Notes: generated by a model from the sequence alone, not told the origin. A stretch of DNA of 64,000 nucleotides from Parasphingorhabdus sp. SCSIO 66989 (GCF_032852305.1 NZ_CP136594.1:905501-969500); one strand, 5' to 3'; positions 29,001 to 38,254 are shown, numbered from the stretch's first letter. Made by a program: numbers and translations.

Positions 29001-29702
29001 ATGCGCGTACTGTTGATTGAAGATGAACCGACTACGGCAAAAGCTATTGAGCTGATGCTGACCACCGAAGGCTTTAATGTCTACACCACTGATCTTGGCG
29101 AAGAAGGCCTCGATCTTGGCAAGCTTTATGATTATGACATTATTCTTCTCGATCTCAATCTGCCGGATATGCACGGCTATGATGTGCTGAAGAAACTGCG
29201 TGTCGCCAAGGTGCAGACGCCAGTACTGATCCTGTCCGGTGTGTCGGAGATGGACAGCAAGGTGCGCTCTTTCGGCTTTGGTGCTGATGATTATGTCACC
29301 AAGCCTTTCCATCGTGAAGAGCTGGTGGCGCGTATTCAGGCGGTTGTTCGGCGTTCCAAGGGCCATTCGCAATCGGTTATCCGTACTGGCAAGCTGGCGG
29401 TCAATCTCGATGCCAAGACGGTTGAGGTTGATGGCGCGCGGGTTCACCTGACCGGCAAAGAATATGCCATGTTGGAGTTGCTCAGCCTGCGCAAAGGCAC
29501 GACGCTCACCAAGGAAATGTTCCTCAATCACCTCTATGGCGGCATGGACGAGCCGGAACTCAAGATTATCGACGTTTTCATCTGCAAGCTGCGCAAGAAG
29601 CTGGCACTGGCCTGTGATGGTGAAAACTATATCGAAACCGTATGGGGCCGCGGCTATGTACTGCGCGATCCGCAATCCGATGCCGAGACCCAAGCAGCCT
29701 AA
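29001..29702 (+). CDS. ctrA: cell-cycle response regulator CtrA
   Basis: A 233-residue OmpR-class response regulator. The receiver domain has the acidic pair ED (residues 8-9), the phospho-acceptor Asp in [19 protein letters not shown] (D51 region), and the conserved Lys in [13 protein letters not shown]. The DNA-binding domain holds [52 protein letters not shown], which is diagnostic for CtrA. The C-terminal Ala (TQAA) fits ClpXP recognition of CtrA in Caulobacter. An AAGGGG site precedes the start. Its promoter has CtrA and GANTC sites, so autoregulation is expected. Confidence 0.94.
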   Translation: MRVLLIEDEPTTAKAIELMLTTEGFNVYTTDLGEEGLDLGKLYDYDIILLDLNLPDMHGYDVLKKLRVAKVQTPVLILSGVSEMDSKVRSFGFGADDYVTKPFHREELVARIQAVVRRSKGHSQSVIRTGKLAVNLDAKTVEVDGARVHLTGKEYAMLELLSLRKGTTLTKEMFLNHLYGGMDEPELKIIDVFICKLRKKLALACDGENYIETVWGRGYVLRDPQSDAETQAA

Positions 29703-29747
29703 ACGGCGAAACCAATAACCAATTTCGGGGTATTACCCGGGGGCAAG

Positions 29748-29785
29748 CAATGGGCTGGCTGTTCATGCGAACGGTCAGCCCATTG
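29748..29785. terminator. inverted repeat between ctrA and the converging phosphoesterase gene
   Basis: CAATGGGCTG (29748-29757) pairs exactly with CAGCCCATTG (29776-29785) around an 18-nt loop. It has no T-run, so termination is only a possibility suggested by its place between converging genes. Confidence 0.45.
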
Positions 29786-29808
29786 TCAATCCAGCGTCTG
29801 CTTGCGGG

Positions 29809-30576
29809 TTACTCCGCACTGCTGGTCTGCAGGAACCAGCGTTCGCCGCCTTCCAGACCGATAGCGGTCAACTGATCGGTGATATAGGCACCTGTATCAA
29901 TGCCGATTCGGTTGCGCTGCTGGTCGACACTGTCCGAAATGGTATGACCATGGATGACGAATTTCTCGTGCCGCCTTTTGTCGCCGATGAAATCCTCGCG
30001 GATCCAGCGCATGTCTTTCGCGGACTGCTCGCTCAACGGCACATCGGGCCGCACGCCGGCATGGACAAAAACATAATCACCAATGATAATCTGGTCCTGG
30101 AAATCGGACAGAAAGACGATGTGCTCAGCCGGGAATAGCTCGGAAAGCGTTTCCGCCAATTCTTCCAGATCAAGCTCGCGATACTGCTTTTCCGGCAGGC
30201 CATAGCTTAATATCGTCTCGCGTCCGCCGATACGGTTGAAGAAGCGCACCATTTTCGGATCGCCGGTCGAAGCGCCGAGCATCACTTCCTCATGGTTGCC
30301 CATCAGGAAGCTGGCTTTGTCATAGCGGCTGGATAGTGTCATTGCCCGTTCGATGACCGCGCGGCTATCGGGTCCACGATCGACCAGATCGCCCATCAAA
30401 ATTACATGGTTATGGGCTTCGCCGCGCTTCGCGATATCGCCATCAATCATATCGAGCAGCTGGTCCAGCAGATCGGCGCGGCCATGAATGTCGCCAATGG
30501 CATAGATACGTTGTCCAACCGGAACGGCCAGTCCACGGGAATTGCTCTGATTGCGGCGAAAAAGGGTCTTCAACAT
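29809..30576 (-). CDS. metallophosphoesterase, PPP-type serine/threonine phosphatase family
   Basis: A 255-residue phosphoesterase. All PPP metal-binding motifs are present: GDIHGRADLL, GDLVDRGPDS and GNHEEVML, plus a later VHAGVRPD and the HGHT of VIHGHTISDS. Bacterial members include protein phosphatases and symmetrical diadenosine-tetraphosphatase-like enzymes; the substrate cannot be told apart here. The ATG at 30576 is preferred to the TTG at 30588. It converges with ctrA. Confidence 0.88.
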   Translation of the reverse strand: MLKTLFRRNQSNSRGLAVPVGQRIYAIGDIHGRADLLDQLLDMIDGDIAKRGEAHNHVILMGDLVDRGPDSRAVIERAMTLSSRYDKASFLMGNHEEVMLGASTGDPKMVRFFNRIGGRETILSYGLPEKQYRELDLEELAETLSELFPAEHIVFLSDFQDQIIIGDYVFVHAGVRPDVPLSEQSAKDMRWIREDFIGDKRRHEKFVIHGHTISDSVDQQRNRIGIDTGAYITDQLTAIGLEGGERWFLQTSSAE

Positions 30577-30649
30577 GGCTCGTGTCAATATGATCGGTTG
30601 GCGCTCTGGCTAAAGTGGTCAGAGCAATATGGCCGATTGCGCTCCTATT

Positions 30650-31837
30650 TTATCCTTCTACGGCGAAGCTGAGACCCGCATTGGCCTCTAGCCGGGCTAC
30701 CAGTTTGTCACCGAGCAAAGCGGCAGGGGTGTAGATACCGCCATCGCTCTCGGTCACATCGCGGACCAGACACATGGCGGTCTCGGCGATCATCTTCGAG
30801 GTCGAGCCATAGCCCGGATCCTTGTCACCCTTGACGCCATAGGTCGCGGTCGCGCCATCATTCATCTCGGCGATGAACATGATGTCGTAAAAGCCGTTTT
30901 CGCGCTCGTCCTTGCTTGGGCCTTCGCCAGGCTTGGGCGCATCATCGCCGCCCATCATATCGGTGGTGGCGAGGTGGTTGGCGATGGCTTCACCTTGCTC
31001 ACCCGGGCCGGTCAGCATCATCTCGTCATAGCGGAAATCCTCGCCATAGGGATGGCCGAGCAGAGCGTTGGTGCGGTGAACATTCTTGGTGTTGATCGGC
31101 GCCATGATAAACGGCGCGGCCCAGCTTTGCAGCGCTTCATCATATTCCGGCTTGTTTCCCTTGGGCTGATCGGGCCCGGCAAAACCGCCTGCAAGGCTGA
31201 ACGGATCGGTGAGATAGCCGATCACCTTCGGGTCTTTGGCAGCAGCGGCCATCGTGGCTTTCAGGCTGGCCGCAGTGCCGCCAGAGAAGGTGCCCTGCAT
31301 GGCGCGGACACGGCCTTTGATGCGTGGCGCAGGCTGGCCAAAACGCTCCTTGCATTCCTGCTGCAGCTTATAGACGCCGAGATCAAAGGGGATCGAGTCA
31401 AAGCCGGTCGAAAAGACAATGCGCGCGCCGCTTTGCTTGGCGGTGTCTTCCAACGCATCAATCTTCTGGCGCATCCAGGCCGGTTCGCCAGAAAGGTCGC
31501 AATAATCGGTACCATGCTCGGCGCAGGCAGCGACCAGATCATTGCCATAAAGCTGGTAAGGACCAACGGTCGTGACAACTGCCTTAGTCCGCTGCACCAT
31601 ATCGGCAAGCGAGGCAGGATCATTGGCATCGGCGGTCACAAATGGCGTGTCGGCAGGTGCGCCAATCTCGTCGCGCACAGCGGCCAGCTTCTCTTCGGAA
31701 CGGCCTGCCATCGCCCATTTTGGCGCATCGCCCCCCGCTCCATATTGCTTGGCGAGATACTCCGCGACCAATCGCCCGGTAAAGCCAGTTGCGCCATAGA
31801 CGATGATATCAAATTCGCGCGAAGAACGGTCGGTCAT
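30650..31837 (-). CDS. saccharopine dehydrogenase-like NAD(P)-binding protein
   Basis: A 395-residue protein with an N-terminal Rossmann domain (FDIIVYGATGFTGRLVAEYLA, residues ~9-29). It shows AGRSEEKL, VTTVGPYQLYGNDLVAACAEHGTDYCDLSGE and GFDSIPFDLGVYKLQQE, which match the saccharopine-dehydrogenase/trans-acting enoyl-reductase family. Members act in lipid metabolism in actinobacteria; in proteobacteria the substrate is mostly unknown. It is probably a soluble or membrane-associated oxidoreductase. The acyl-CoA dehydrogenase gene upstream is co-directional, 181 bp away. Confidence 0.85.
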   Translation of the reverse strand: MTDRSSREFDIIVYGATGFTGRLVAEYLAKQYGAGGDAPKWAMAGRSEEKLAAVRDEIGAPADTPFVTADANDPASLADMVQRTKAVVTTVGPYQLYGNDLVAACAEHGTDYCDLSGEPAWMRQKIDALEDTAKQSGARIVFSTGFDSIPFDLGVYKLQQECKERFGQPAPRIKGRVRAMQGTFSGGTAASLKATMAAAAKDPKVIGYLTDPFSLAGGFAGPDQPKGNKPEYDEALQSWAAPFIMAPINTKNVHRTNALLGHPYGEDFRYDEMMLTGPGEQGEAIANHLATTDMMGGDDAPKPGEGPSKDERENGFYDIMFIAEMNDGATATYGVKGDKDPGYGSTSKMIAETAMCLVRDVTESDGGIYTPAALLGDKLVARLEANAGLSFAVEG

Positions 31838-32018
31838 GAAGATACTCCTCTCAAAAGAGATTTCTGAAGAATGGCCTATGCCGTCTGATTGCTGAACCGC
31901 GGATTTAAGGCCCTGGCTCCCCTATGGAGCAGTCGCGGCGTCTATGGACAATATTGCCGCATTTGTCACGCGCGGATTGCCGCAAATGCGTAGCTGTTAC
32001 ACCCCGCAATATACGCGC

Positions 32019-33191
32019 TTAAATGCCATATTGCCGACTGGCCAGATCGAACATGATCTCCTCTGAACCGCCGCCAATGGCCATCACCCGCACCTCGCGA
32101 TAAATCCGCTCAACCCGGTTGCCGCGTACATAGCTGGCACCGCCCAGTATCTGGCACGCTTCGCGGGCGCAGAATTCCATAGTGCGCGTCGCCTGTACCT
32201 TGAGCAGCGCAAAATCGCCGGGCGCGGCATTACCCTGCTGCACCGTCCAGGCACAACGGTCGATCATCGCCTGTGTCGCCTGAATCTGGCGCAGCATATC
32301 GGCGAGCTTATGGCGGATGGTTTGCCGCTGCGACAAGGGTTTGCCAAAGGTCTCGCGCTGCTGCGCCCATTCCAGCGCGTCTTCATAGCAAATCCGCGAA
32401 AACGCCGCTGCCTGCTGCGCCATGCCCAGCCGCTCGCCATTGAAATTCTGCATAATCCCGGCAAAGCCCTGATTTTCGGGGCCGATCAGATTCTCCACTG
32501 GTACTTCAACATCATCAAAATGGATCGTCGCCGTGTCTGAAGCATGCCAGCCCATTTTAGGCAGAGCGGTACGCGAGACGCCGGGTCTCTCGGTTTCTAC
32601 CAGCAACAGCGAGATGCCACCAAAGCCGGTATCGCCGGTGCGCACGGCAAGCGTGATATAATCGGCGCGCATGCCCGATGTGATCAGCGTCTTGCCGCCA
32701 TTGACGCGATAGACATTGCCATCGCGCACGGCCCGGGTTTTGAGATTGGCAACATCAGAACCGCCCGACGGCTCGGTAATGCCCAATGCGATAATCGCAT
32801 TACCCGCCAAGACCTTGGGTGCAATGCGCTGCTGCAATTCCGGGCTACCCAAGGCCAGTATCGGCGGCAGGCCAATGCCATGTGTCATTAAGGAGGCGAC
32901 AATCCCGCCAGCGCCGGCACGGCACAGCTCTTCGCTTTGCACAAGTCCGTGAAAGATATCGAATTCGGTCCCGCTGCCGCCCAGTTCTTCTGGATAGCCA
33001 AGTCCAATGACGCCGGCATCGGCCGCCTTGCGGTGTAGGTCGCGCGGTAACTCTCCGGCTGCTTCCCAATCATCGACATGGGGGAGGATTTCGCGGGTGA
33101 CAAAGGCACGTACACTATCGGCAACCGCGTCATGGGTTTCATCATAAAAGGGCGAACGGCTGCGCCACTCATCAAAAAGATAGGATGTCAT
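32019..33191 (-). CDS. acyl-CoA dehydrogenase family protein
   Basis: A 390-residue flavoprotein with the three ACAD domains. Signatures are IIALGITEPSGGSDVANLKTRA (FAD/substrate motif, about residues 132-153), FDDVEVPVENLIGPENQGFAGIMQNFNGERL, and the C-terminal CQILGGASYVRGNRVERIYREVRVMAIGGGSEEIM. The family desaturates acyl-CoA thioesters and passes electrons to ETF. Chain-length preference cannot be read. It stands alone without other beta-oxidation genes nearby. Confidence 0.92.
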   Translation of the reverse strand: MTSYLFDEWRSRSPFYDETHDAVADSVRAFVTREILPHVDDWEAAGELPRDLHRKAADAGVIGLGYPEELGGSGTEFDIFHGLVQSEELCRAGAGGIVASLMTHGIGLPPILALGSPELQQRIAPKVLAGNAIIALGITEPSGGSDVANLKTRAVRDGNVYRVNGGKTLITSGMRADYITLAVRTGDTGFGGISLLLVETERPGVSRTALPKMGWHASDTATIHFDDVEVPVENLIGPENQGFAGIMQNFNGERLGMAQQAAAFSRICYEDALEWAQQRETFGKPLSQRQTIRHKLADMLRQIQATQAMIDRCAWTVQQGNAAPGDFALLKVQATRTMEFCAREACQILGGASYVRGNRVERIYREVRVMAIGGGSEEIMFDLASRQYGI

Positions 33192-33248
33192 GCAGCTTTG
33201 TTAGAATGCCGGAGTTTCGAAGTCACCCTTCTTTCGCGCCAAGCAAGA

Positions 33249-33689
33249 TCACGCTTGGCAGCAATGTTCCTGTTCGTTGCTCTCTGCGGCAATCTTTTCA
33301 GCATCGATGCGCGTGCCATAATGGGTAACTTCGCCAGTGGTACTGAAGGTTTCCCAGATCACCCCATCCGGGTCTCTGGTCCAGTTCTTCTCGGATTGCG
33401 CATAGCAGCAAGTTGTCTGGCCTTCTTCATAGATATCGCCACCGGCATCACGGATCCGGCCATAGACCTCAGCAAGCTCGTCCATATTCTCGGCCTCTAT
33501 GCCGATATGCTCAATGCCCCGCTCGGTGCCTTCGTGGCTGGACATCGCGAAATTGACGCGCGGATTTTCAAGCATCCACTTGGCATAATCGTCTTTTTGG
33601 ACCGTTGGTGGCGAACCGAAGAGACGAGAATAATAGGCAACAGATTTTTCAATGCTGTCGACCGAGAGGTGAATATGCATCCGTTTCAT
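33249..33689 (-). CDS. arsI: ArsI/CadI family metalloenzyme (C-As lyase-like)
   Basis: A 146-residue vicinal-oxygen-chelate protein. It begins MKRMHIHLSVDSIEKSVAYYSRLFG and carries the Cys-pair TCCYAQSEKNW motif (about residues 94-104) that binds trivalent organoarsenicals in ArsI, with metal ligands in the flanking beta-alpha modules. It ends in a second Cys pair (EHCCQA). ArsI cleaves the C-As bond of methylarsenite; the related CadI protein has been tied to cadmium, so substrate should be checked. The start at 33689 has AAGGAG seven bases upstream and overlaps the arsR stop by ATGA. Confidence 0.85.
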   Translation of the reverse strand: MKRMHIHLSVDSIEKSVAYYSRLFGSPPTVQKDDYAKWMLENPRVNFAMSSHEGTERGIEHIGIEAENMDELAEVYGRIRDAGGDIYEEGQTTCCYAQSEKNWTRDPDGVIWETFSTTGEVTHYGTRIDAEKIAAESNEQEHCCQA

Positions 33690-34015
33690 GGACATGCTCC
33701 TTTGCTGTTAAGAAGATCGACTGCTGTCGCATCGCCCGCGCAGCAATTCTGCAGCATGAATGCGATCAGCCGATTCATCATGGGATAGTTGGCGCGGTAG
33801 ATGAGCGTGCGTGACTGACGTTCCTGTGTCAGCAACTCTGCGCGCTTGAGATGCGCCAGATGGAAGGAAAGAGAGCTGGGCGGGACACCCAGCCTATCGG
33901 CAATGGCACCAGCCGAAAGCCCGCTTTGGCCAGCTTCGACAGCTAGGCGGAAGATCTTCAACCTGTGTTCCTGTGCCAGCGAGGCCAGCGCTTCGACCGC
34001 TTGCTTGGTATCCAT
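33686..34015 (-). CDS. arsR: ArsR/SmtB family metalloregulator
   Basis: A 109-residue winged-helix repressor. The HTH (SAGAIADRLGVPPSSLSFHLAHLKRAELLTQERQSRTLIYRAN, about residues 34-76) is typical of ArsR proteins with the recognition helix after SLSFHL. The metal site is likely the Cys pair in MLQNCCAGD near residues 88-94, as in C-terminal-type ArsR proteins for As(III)/MAs(III). It is coupled to arsI by ATGA overlap, and two TTCGA palindromes lie directly upstream of its start. No arsenate reductase or pump gene is adjacent. Confidence 0.9.
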   Translation of the reverse strand: MDTKQAVEALASLAQEHRLKIFRLAVEAGQSGLSAGAIADRLGVPPSSLSFHLAHLKRAELLTQERQSRTLIYRANYPMMNRLIAFMLQNCCAGDATAVDLLNSKGACP

Positions 34016-34029
34016 AACCAGTTCCTTGA

Positions 34030-34094
34030 TTCGATATTTCCAAATATATCGAAATAATAAGCTGCGTCAAATCATTTCGAGAATACTCGAAATG
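34030..34094. promoter_or_regulatory. twin ArsR-type operators
   Basis: Two palindromes precede arsR. TTCGATATTT/ATATATCGAA (34030-34053) is nearly perfect. CATTTCGAG/CTCGAAATG with a 4-nt spacer (34073-34094) is perfect. Both share TTCGA half-sites and sit 15 to 80 bases from the arsR start, as expected for self-repression. Confidence 0.72.
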
Positions 34095-34134
34095 TTAGCA
34101 ACGGCTGTTTTGGGAAGCTGCTTGCGGCTGGCTT

Positions 34135-34689
34135 TCAAAGCTTCGGGAGTGTCACCCCGCGCTGGCCCATATATTTTCCCGCCCGGTCGGCATAGCTGGT
34201 TTCGCATGGCTCATTGCCCTGAAGGAAAAGGAACTGGCACGCGCCTTCATTGGCGTAAATCTTCGCCGGAAGCGGCGTGGTGTTGGAGAATTCCAGCGTC
34301 ACATGGCCTTCCCAACCCGGTTCCAGCGGCGTCACATTGACGATGATCCCGCACCGGGCATAGGTCGATTTGCCGAGGCAGATAACCAGTACGTCCTTGG
34401 GTACACGAAAATACTCAACCGTCCGTGCAAGCGCGAAGCTGTTGGGCGGGATGATGCAGACATCGGTCTCGCGATCGACAAAGCTTTTCGGATCAAACTC
34501 TTTGGGATCGACGACTGAGCTGTCGACATTGGTGAAAATTTTGAACTCGGGCGCTACCCGCGCATCATAGCCATAGGATGACAGGCCATAGCTGATACAG
34601 CCATCGCGCCGCTGCGCTTCGACAAAGGGTTCGATCATGCCCCTTTCCTGCGCCTGGGTGCGGATCCATTTGTCGGACAGAATGGCCAT
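34135..34689 (-). CDS. dcd: dCTP deaminase
   Basis: A 184-residue homotrimeric deaminase that turns dCTP into dUTP for dTMP synthesis. Conserved parts are [24 protein letters not shown], the nucleotide-binding [35 protein letters not shown] (with catalytic Glu in the TLEFSN block) and the C-terminal [19 protein letters not shown]. Length is normal. It lies 49 bp after cdd on the same strand, so the two pyrimidine deaminases are probably co-transcribed. Confidence 0.96.
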   Translation of the reverse strand: MAILSDKWIRTQAQERGMIEPFVEAQRRDGCISYGLSSYGYDARVAPEFKIFTNVDSSVVDPKEFDPKSFVDRETDVCIIPPNSFALARTVEYFRVPKDVLVICLGKSTYARCGIIVNVTPLEPGWEGHVTLEFSNTTPLPAKIYANEGACQFLFLQGNEPCETSYADRAGKYMGQRGVTLPKL

Positions 34690-34738
34690 GGGGGTATTGC
34701 TCCGGAAAGGATTTTGGGGCGCGGATGTGCGCTGGCTA

Positions 34739-35191
34739 TCAGGTCAGATTGGCGGGGCCGAAAGCCTCTGGCAAGAGGTGCGACAGGCGATGCTGTGTAT
34801 AACCTGTTGCGTGGGCGCAATAGACAATCGGATCGGTGCCGCCCAGTTGGGCCACCTCATTCAGCGTCTGGCGACAGCGGCCACACGGCGTTACCGGCAC
34901 CTGATTGCCGGTCACTGTTCCATCCTCCGCAGGGGTACCACCGACAATAGCAACCGCCACCAGCCCGGTACGGATGCCATGATTATTGGCGTCCAGCAAA
35001 GCCGCTGTCTCGGCACAGATGGACAGGCCATAGCTGGCATTCTCGAAATTCGCCCCGCGGATCACGGTGCCCTCGATGCTGCCATCATCAAACAGCAAGG
35101 CCGCACCGACATGAAAGCCTGAATACGGCGCATAAGCGCGTGTTGCGGCCTTATGGGCCTCGGCTATCAGGGCATCTGGATCAATCTGCAT
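34739..35191 (-). CDS. cdd: cytidine deaminase
   Basis: A 150-residue zinc cytidine/deoxycytidine deaminase of the salvage pathway. The catalytic signature is intact: [16 protein letters not shown] (Cys ligand and proton-shuttle Glu, CAE) and [12 protein letters not shown] (the other two Cys ligands), with [16 protein letters not shown] near the N-terminus. The ATG at 35191 is preferred to a GTG three codons earlier. It overlaps the 3' end of the GH25-like gene by 11 bp and leads into dcd. Confidence 0.94.
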   Translation of the reverse strand: MQIDPDALIAEAHKAATRAYAPYSGFHVGAALLFDDGSIEGTVIRGANFENASYGLSICAETAALLDANNHGIRTGLVAVAIVGGTPAEDGTVTGNQVPVTPCGRCRQTLNEVAQLGGTDPIVYCAHATGYTQHRLSHLLPEAFGPANLT

Positions 35192-35936
35192 CGGGGACAC
35201 TGTCCTTGGTCGTCTCGCTTTGTGGGTCGGTGCCGGATGCTGGCTGCACCACGTTCCAGCCTATTGGCCCGCTGGCACCATCCATGGAATAGTGATCATT
35301 GGCTGTCCATAGGGTCCATGGTCGGCTGGCATATTCCGGCGCGAAATAATTGCCGGTCAGCCATATCTCGCGGCTGATCGCGGCGCTGATCTGATACTCC
35401 GATTCAAATTCGGGCGAGATGCGCAAAACCGCGCGCTTTCCCATATGGCCCTCAATCTGGTTGAGAAAGGTAATCATCTCGCTGATCACCAGAGCCTCTG
35501 TCGGGCGGGTGGTGCAGTCTTCGCTGAAGTCCAGCGCAATGGCGGCGGGCATTGCCTTGTCATTGCGCGGCACCGTGGTGACAAAATTCTGCGCCTGATC
35601 GCTGGCAAGGCTGCACAGATCATAATGGTGCAGGGGTGCAAAGCCGATATCGCTGGTCCTGGCTTTGCGGTAATTTTCGATAAAGCGCGGGTCGCGCTGG
35701 TTCGCACCGCGCGTCGCTTCAATATAACCAAAGCCCACACCCTGCGCCGCCAGTGCACGCCAGCTTATCGTGCCGCTTTCAGCGCTCACAGTAACGCCTT
35801 GCAGTGGGTAGTCTTCGCGTGATGGCGTCCAGCTGCGTGCCATGCTGAATCCGGTCCAGATCAGGCCGGTGAGCGCCAGCAGCACAGATATAATGATGAT
35901 CAGCCAGTTTCGCACCGACTTGCGTCCCTGCACCAT
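35181..35936 (-). CDS. membrane-anchored GH25-like protein, probably catalytically altered
   Basis: A 251-residue protein with an N-terminal membrane anchor (residues ~9-33) and a GH25 lysozyme-like barrel. The fold is recognisable from GVGFGYIEATRGANQRDPRFIENYRKA, HHYDLCSLASDQAQNF, IALDFSEDC, and EIWLTGNYF with PWTLWTAND. The usual first catalytic Asp (GxDVS) is Thr in GVTVSAESG, and the usual DxE is DFS, so muramidase activity is doubtful. It may be a peptidoglycan-binding or structural relative. It is translationally linked to cdd by an 11-bp overlap, an odd pairing. Confidence 0.75.
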   Translation of the reverse strand: MVQGRKSVRNWLIIIISVLLALTGLIWTGFSMARSWTPSREDYPLQGVTVSAESGTISWRALAAQGVGFGYIEATRGANQRDPRFIENYRKARTSDIGFAPLHHYDLCSLASDQAQNFVTTVPRNDKAMPAAIALDFSEDCTTRPTEALVISEMITFLNQIEGHMGKRAVLRISPEFESEYQISAAISREIWLTGNYFAPEYASRPWTLWTANDHYSMDGASGPIGWNVVQPASGTDPQSETTKDSVPDAD

Positions 35937-35982
35937 TGTTGATTGTCCATTACCCCTGAAAGGCCAGTAACAGGCTCTGGCC

Positions 35983-36465
35983 CTAGCCCTTGATATGCAA
36001 GACGCAGATCAGGGTAAAGAGGCGTCTTGCGGTGGGGAAGTCGACCTCGATCTTGCCTTCGAGTCTTTCCATCAGCAATTCCGCCGCCTGATTGTGAATA
36101 CCACGCCGGGCCATATCGATGGTTTCAATTTCCTGCGCGCTCGCCTGACGGATCGCCTGATAATAGCTGTCGCAAATGGCGAAATATTCGCGGATCGGCC
36201 GGCGGAAGCGGCCCAGCGCCAATATGATGGTTTCCAGCGGCGTCTCGTCCTTGCGGGCAATATCCATCACTAGCCGACCTTCCGAAACCGAAAGGCTAAG
36301 CCGATAAGGCCCCTCATAATCACCACCGCGCCCGGACAGCGGCTTGAAGCTGTTCTCTTCAATCAGATCGAAGATCGCAATGCGCCGCTCCTGCTCAATA
36401 TCGGCATTGCGCCACAATATCGTCTGCTCGTCGAGCGCAATATGGCAAATACGGTGGTTGCTCAT
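35983..36465 (-). CDS. UPF0262 family protein
   Basis: A 160-residue alphaproteobacterial protein of unknown function. The start at 36465 (MSNHRICHIALDEQTILWRN) gives the family's usual length; an open frame continues to 36750 but is antisense to dnaB. Family blocks are RRIAIFDLIEENSFKP, GPYRLSLSVSEGRLVMDI, LGRFRRPIREYFAICDSYYQAIR and AELLMERLEGKIEVDFPTARRLFTLICVLH. It diverges from dnaB across 117 bp. Confidence 0.9.
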   Translation of the reverse strand: MSNHRICHIALDEQTILWRNADIEQERRIAIFDLIEENSFKPLSGRGGDYEGPYRLSLSVSEGRLVMDIARKDETPLETIILALGRFRRPIREYFAICDSYYQAIRQASAQEIETIDMARRGIHNQAAELLMERLEGKIEVDFPTARRLFTLICVLHIKG

Positions 36466-36582
36466 CGACTCATGGATAGCCGGGACTGACACAGGGGCAA
36501 GAGGAAACTTATCATCGCTATCCACAGTGGCTCTGTCGCCATTCCTCTTGATCGCGAGTCCGCGCCGCCGCATAGCGGACCG

Positions 36583-38106
36583 ATGGCCACAGCATTTCCA
36601 GATAACAGCAACGGACAAAATGACGCGTCCGCACCCGACGAGGCGACCAGCCTGCCGCACAATATCGAGGCGGAGGCGGCATTTCTCGGCGCGCTTCTGA
36701 TCGACAATCGGGTGTCGGAAGACATCACGATTCCGCTGACGGCGGAGCATTTTTTTGAGCCGCTACATGGCCGCATCTATGACCGGATATTGAAACTGCT
36801 CGACCGCAATCTGGTGGTGACACCGGTAACACTGAAACCGTTTTTCGAGAATGATGAAGCGCTGAAAAGCCTTGGCGGTCTGGGCTATCTGGCGCGGCTG
36901 ACGGGTGATAGCGCCGGGTTAATCGGTGCGCGCGATTTTGCCCAGCAGATTTATGACCTCGCCTTGCTGCGCGAGTTGATTCGGGTTGGCCGTACTTTGG
37001 TGACCGAAGCTATGGACACCAGCGAGAGCGTTGACCCCAAAGGACAGGTCGAAAATGCCGAGGCCTCGCTCTATCAGGTGATGGAAGGCGATGCCGATAG
37101 CAGCGGCGCGATTGAGTTCGGCAAGGCGACCCTGGTTGCGGTCGAGATGGCGCAAAAGGCGTTTAACAGCGGCGGGCATTTGTCGGGCGTCACCACCGGC
37201 CTCAGCTCGGTCAATGAGAAAATCGGCGGGATGCATGATAGCGACCTGATGATTCTCGCCGGCCGCCCCGGCATGGGCAAAACCTCGCTCGCAACCAACT
37301 TCGCCTTTAACGCGGCGCAGCGTTGGCAGCAGGAAGAGTTGGACGGTATCGAGGACAATAAGCGGGTCGGCGCCAAGGTCGCCTTTTTCAGCCTGGAAAT
37401 GTCCGCCGACCAGCTGGCCACGCGTATCCTGGCGCAGGAATCGGGGATTTCCTCTGAAGCGCTGCGCATGGGCAAGATCAGCCGCGATGATTTCCAGAAT
37501 CTCTCACGCGCCAGTCAGGAATTACAGGAATTGCCGCTGTTTATCGACGACACGCCCGCGCTCACCATCGCCGCGCTGCGCACCCGTGCGCGGCGACTGA
37601 AACGGCGGCATGGGATCGGGCTGATTGTGGTGGACTATCTGCAACTGCTGCAGGGCACCGGCCGCGCCAATGACAACCGCGTCAACGAGATTTCCGAGAT
37701 CAGCCGTGGCCTCAAAACGCTGGCCAAGGAGCTGCAAGTGCCGGTGCTGGCGCTGTCCCAGCTCAGCCGCGCGGTCGAGCAGCGCGAGGACAAGACACCG
37801 CAGCTTTCCGATCTGCGCGAATCCGGCTCGATCGAGCAGGACGCGGATATGGTGCTGTTCGTCTATCGCGAGGATTATTACGTTCAGTCAAAAGAACCGA
37901 AAACGCCGCAGGAAGGCGATGATCAGGACATCCATGACGCGCATGCCAAATGGGCCGCGGATATGGAGCGGGTCTTTGGTCTGGCGGAACTGGTGGTGGC
38001 CAAATCCCGCCATGGCTCGACCGGCAAGGTGAAGATGAAGTTTGAGTCGAAGATCACCAAATTTAGTGACCTGGCTGACGATTATTATGATGGGCCGGAT
38101 TATTGA
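36583..38106 (+). CDS. dnaB: replicative DNA helicase DnaB
   Basis: A 507-residue hexameric helicase. The N-terminal domain (LPHNIEAEAAFLGALLIDNR, residues ~25-130) binds primase. The RecA-like domain has Walker A GRPGMGKTSLATNFA near residue 227, FFSLEMSADQLATRILA, the Walker B region GLIVVDYLQLLQG, and the DnaB arginine-finger block REDKTPQLSDLRESGSIEQDADMVLFVYRE. No intein is present. It diverges from UPF0262, and repeat A copy 2 begins 8 bp after its stop. Confidence 0.96.
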   Translation: MATAFPDNSNGQNDASAPDEATSLPHNIEAEAAFLGALLIDNRVSEDITIPLTAEHFFEPLHGRIYDRILKLLDRNLVVTPVTLKPFFENDEALKSLGGLGYLARLTGDSAGLIGARDFAQQIYDLALLRELIRVGRTLVTEAMDTSESVDPKGQVENAEASLYQVMEGDADSSGAIEFGKATLVAVEMAQKAFNSGGHLSGVTTGLSSVNEKIGGMHDSDLMILAGRPGMGKTSLATNFAFNAAQRWQQEELDGIEDNKRVGAKVAFFSLEMSADQLATRILAQESGISSEALRMGKISRDDFQNLSRASQELQELPLFIDDTPALTIAALRTRARRLKRRHGIGLIVVDYLQLLQGTGRANDNRVNEISEISRGLKTLAKELQVPVLALSQLSRAVEQREDKTPQLSDLRESGSIEQDADMVLFVYREDYYVQSKEPKTPQEGDDQDIHDAHAKWAADMERVFGLAELVVAKSRHGSTGKVKMKFESKITKFSDLADDYYDGPDY

Positions 38107-38114
38107 TGAGATTA

Positions 38115-38246
38115 CCCCTCCTCTTCAGAGGAGGGGCAGTGAGACTTAGGGCCGTTAGGCCCTTAGTCGCAGCGGGGTGGTGCCGCCACAGGCGCTGTGG
38201 TTTGTTTGAGTCCACCACCCCAACCCCTCCTCTGAAGAGGAGGGGC
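38115..38246. repeat. repeat family A, copy 2
   Basis: A 132-bp element with end hairpins CCCCTCCTCTTCAGAGGAGGGG and the matching right end. The inner sequence shares GTGAGACTTAG, CTTAGTCGCAGCGGGGTGG and CCACCCCAACCCC with copy 1. It lies between the converging dnaB and cysH genes, where its hairpins may terminate transcription. Confidence 0.9.
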
Positions 38247-38254
38247 TTTATTGC

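Noticed and set aside
36466-36750. N-terminal extension of UPF0262
   Set aside because: The first 95 codons would be antisense to dnaB and are Arg/Cys-rich; UPF0262 proteins start at the MSNHR position.
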